From Apteryx mantelli (taxonomy: Eukaryota; Chordata; Aves; Apterygiformes; Apterygidae), in contig NC_089979.1 in NCBI RefSeq assembly GCF_036417845.1, forward strand, positions 117,895,415-117,959,414: 64,000 bases of DNA. Direction: 5' to 3'. The notes under the pieces were generated by a model. It did not search any database, was not told where the DNA came from, and was given only the letters and a program-made list of their open reading frames with translations. Numbering within the stretch: the stretch's first letter is position 1; each line of letters starts with the position of its first letter. Position numbers and translations under genes: made by a program. Below, piece after piece: positions 61,888 through 64,000 of the stretch.

Positions 61888-64000
61888 GTAAGGCTGGCTG
61901 GCGAGGCTCGGTGGGGGACCGTGATTCGTCATGGTGGGGAGGAACCCAGCTCCCAGTTACTTTTCGGTCGGAAACGAGCAGCAATAAGACTACAGGCATA
62001 CCTGGTTTTATTCCCCTGCACCCTGAGAGATTTGGAAATTCTTGGGGGGGGGGGGTGGTTAACATTTTCCTTAATTCCTATTCTTCTGTTCTAAAATAAG
62101 TGGTAGGTGTGGTTTTTTTGTTCTGTGCTTTTATGTTTGGCTAAAGAAACGTTGTATCATTGTAAAAAGAAATTTTTTTTAGATCATCGGATTTTGTGTT
62201 TTTTATCCTGAAACAGGACAGGTCGTGATTTTTTTTTTTTTTTTGAGCTACCACTCCCTATGATGTCTGTACTTGGGTGTAACGTTTCAAGGGATTGCCA
62301 TTATTTTCTGTAGGCCGTGAAGAGTGCTGTTTCACTGGTTGTGTATTATGCCATGTATGTTTTATAGAATTTAATGAGCGATTTGCTGCTTTGGGTTCCC
62401 CTTGTAAATTTTAAAAATTGTCTGTGCTGTCTTTAGGGTACTTTCTTATACACGAGAAGTTATATAGTATCTTTACAGCAACTCAGTGATGACTCAACGC
62501 TTCACATTTTTTGTGCGTTTTTGGCTGAGCTACAAGAAGACGGTAATTATGTTGGACATGCGGGGGAGTAACATTTGTAAATTTTGCTGGTGCTGGTCAG
62601 CCAAGAAAAGGATTGACAACGTAGTTTTATTATCAAGGGCAATCGTGCTCGCCTTAGCGATTATTTATTTATTTATTTTGGTGCGGTGTGTAATTGTGAT
62701 TGCTTTGCACTTCCGTCATCTGGTGGCAGTGTTGTTCTGCAGTGCTGAACCTCGGGTCTTTTAACTGAAAATGAGATCCGCCCTTCTGTGTGCACATACT
62801 CCCTAAGTTGCTGTCTCGTCTACGAAAATCATTGATTTACAGTTAGGACTTCTGGACTTGACGTGTATTAAGGTTATTGTAGTCTTTTCTATTTGCTTGA
62901 ACTGAGGAAGCAGGTAGTCTTTTTTAATCCTTTAACTTTACAATGCTGTGCACTTCACAGCATTTGCACTTTGTACTTGTAAGACTGAGATCTGAAAATA
63001 ATCAAGTTCAACTCTTTGTCCGTATGATTTATTTGTTGGAAGCATATCCATTATTAAAGATCAGGTCAGTTTGAGAAATAACCTGTGTTGGCTGAGTGTA
63101 ATTTGATTTGCTTCTAAATCCCTAATCTTAGGGCAGATGTCGGTAACAACTTTTAATGTGAAACCTAGGCAAGTTTTTTAAAGTACCCTTTGGACATAAG
63201 GAGGAACTGGATACATTTGAGTTCTCCTGTTGAGATAAATAAAAGTTGTTTCCTACACTTTTAAATCGACAAAATGGGGAGTTAATACTTGAAACTCACT
63301 TTTCAAGATGTATTTTTCATAAAGCAATGATCTCCTGCTTGCTGTTGATGTAAGGTGACAGTACTCCTTGGCTTTTGGGACTCTAGGACAAATAAGGAAT
63401 ATGCAGTACTCCAGATGGCCTTGTACTATGTGACTGAGGCTTGTGAAGAGTGCTACAAATTTTAAAAGTAGTATATTAAAAATAGCTTGCATAATAATGT
63501 AAGACTTTTCTTCTGTTCCATACATCCACTTATTGGTAGGTCTTTGTGCATACAAAGTCCTACTTCAAAGGATGTTATATGCATAATGTTAATTGCAAGA
63601 GTACGATTGCTATGCAGGGTCAGTGTCGGTCATGATTTATTTCAGTGTTCCTGTCTATGGTGGTGACTGCTAGCATCTGATGCTTCAAAATGGGAATCAG
63701 GAAACTTCTGGAGAATTGTGGTTTGCATCTTACATGCATGTATTATCTTACACAAGCACAGATGTTATATGTTTAAATGTTAGATTTTAGTTTGTTATTA
63801 GACTCATGGGCTGAATGCCATCATAGGGTAATGAGTTTCACAGGCTTATGTGTATTCTCAAGGAAAATATTTTAAAAATAATCTTTGTTTTTAGTTACCG
63901 TATTTTTAATAGTTTGCTAGTGACCTTTTTCTTTGCTGAGCGATGGATATATAGAACATCTGAAATTTCTGTTTATCATCTCTTTCTTCTTATGTTTTGC
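61888..64000 (+). other. CLASP2: CLASP2 intron 1 (5' part)
   Basis: The intron begins GTAAGG and runs to the window edge; no sequence matching the next CLASP2 exon was seen. It contains a G12 run (62044-62055) and a T-run (62229-62244). Composition falls quickly from CpG-island to AT-rich. No nested gene was recognised. Confidence 0.85.

Noticed and set aside
1-64000. CR1 LINEs, tRNA or rRNA genes, CRISPR arrays, bacterial operons
   Set aside because: No CR1-type 3' end repeats, cloverleaf-like segments, regularly spaced direct repeats or operon-like gene strings were seen while reading both strands by eye.

Overview
This is a gene-sparse piece of nuclear genomic DNA from an amniote vertebrate, most likely a bird. 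The evidence is intron-containing genes, AT-rich introns and intergenic DNA, two sharply bounded CpG islands, very few recognisable interspersed repeats, and many poly-G/poly-C runs. The species cannot be named from the sequence, and a slow-evolving reptile (turtle or crocodilian) is not excluded. Nothing bacterial, phage-like or CRISPR-like is present.

Layout. (1) Positions 1-36,400, minus strand: the complete coding region of PDCD6IP (ALIX), the ESCRT accessory protein. All 18 coding exons could be placed. The 17 introns are all GT-AG, the reading phase is continuous, and the spliced frame is 2,625 nt, giving an 874-residue protein (human ALIX is 868 residues from memory). The ATG is at 36,238 and the stop codon at 5,151-5,153. 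A long 3' UTR lies below 5,151, with a good candidate poly(A) site near 1,700. (2) 35.7-36.7 kb: the PDCD6IP CpG-island promoter. (3) 36.7-60.3 kb: about 24 kb with no convincing gene, holding MIR-like remnants, simple repeats, two GC-richer islets of unknown origin and, at 58.6-59.1 kb, a CpG-rich candidate solo LTR with a 45-bp enhancer-like duplication. (4) 60.3-61.9 kb: a second CpG island with the first coding exon of CLASP2 on the plus strand (ATG 61,693, donor after 61,887). CLASP2 then runs off the right edge within its first intron.

How the genes relate. PDCD6IP and CLASP2 are arranged head to head and transcribed away from each other, as in human 3p22.3, but about 25 kb separates the two start codons. 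They are therefore conserved neighbours rather than a classical bidirectional promoter pair. ALIX works in ESCRT-III recruitment, cytokinetic abscission and endosomal sorting; CLASP2 stabilises microtubule plus ends. I infer no shared pathway beyond both acting in cell division.

I did not find a new biological system. The items most worth a second look are the candidate solo LTR 2.6 kb upstream of CLASP2, the CLASP2 upstream ORF, the poly(A)-signal cluster next to a GT repeat, and the variable Ala/Ser-rich part of ALIX exon 17.
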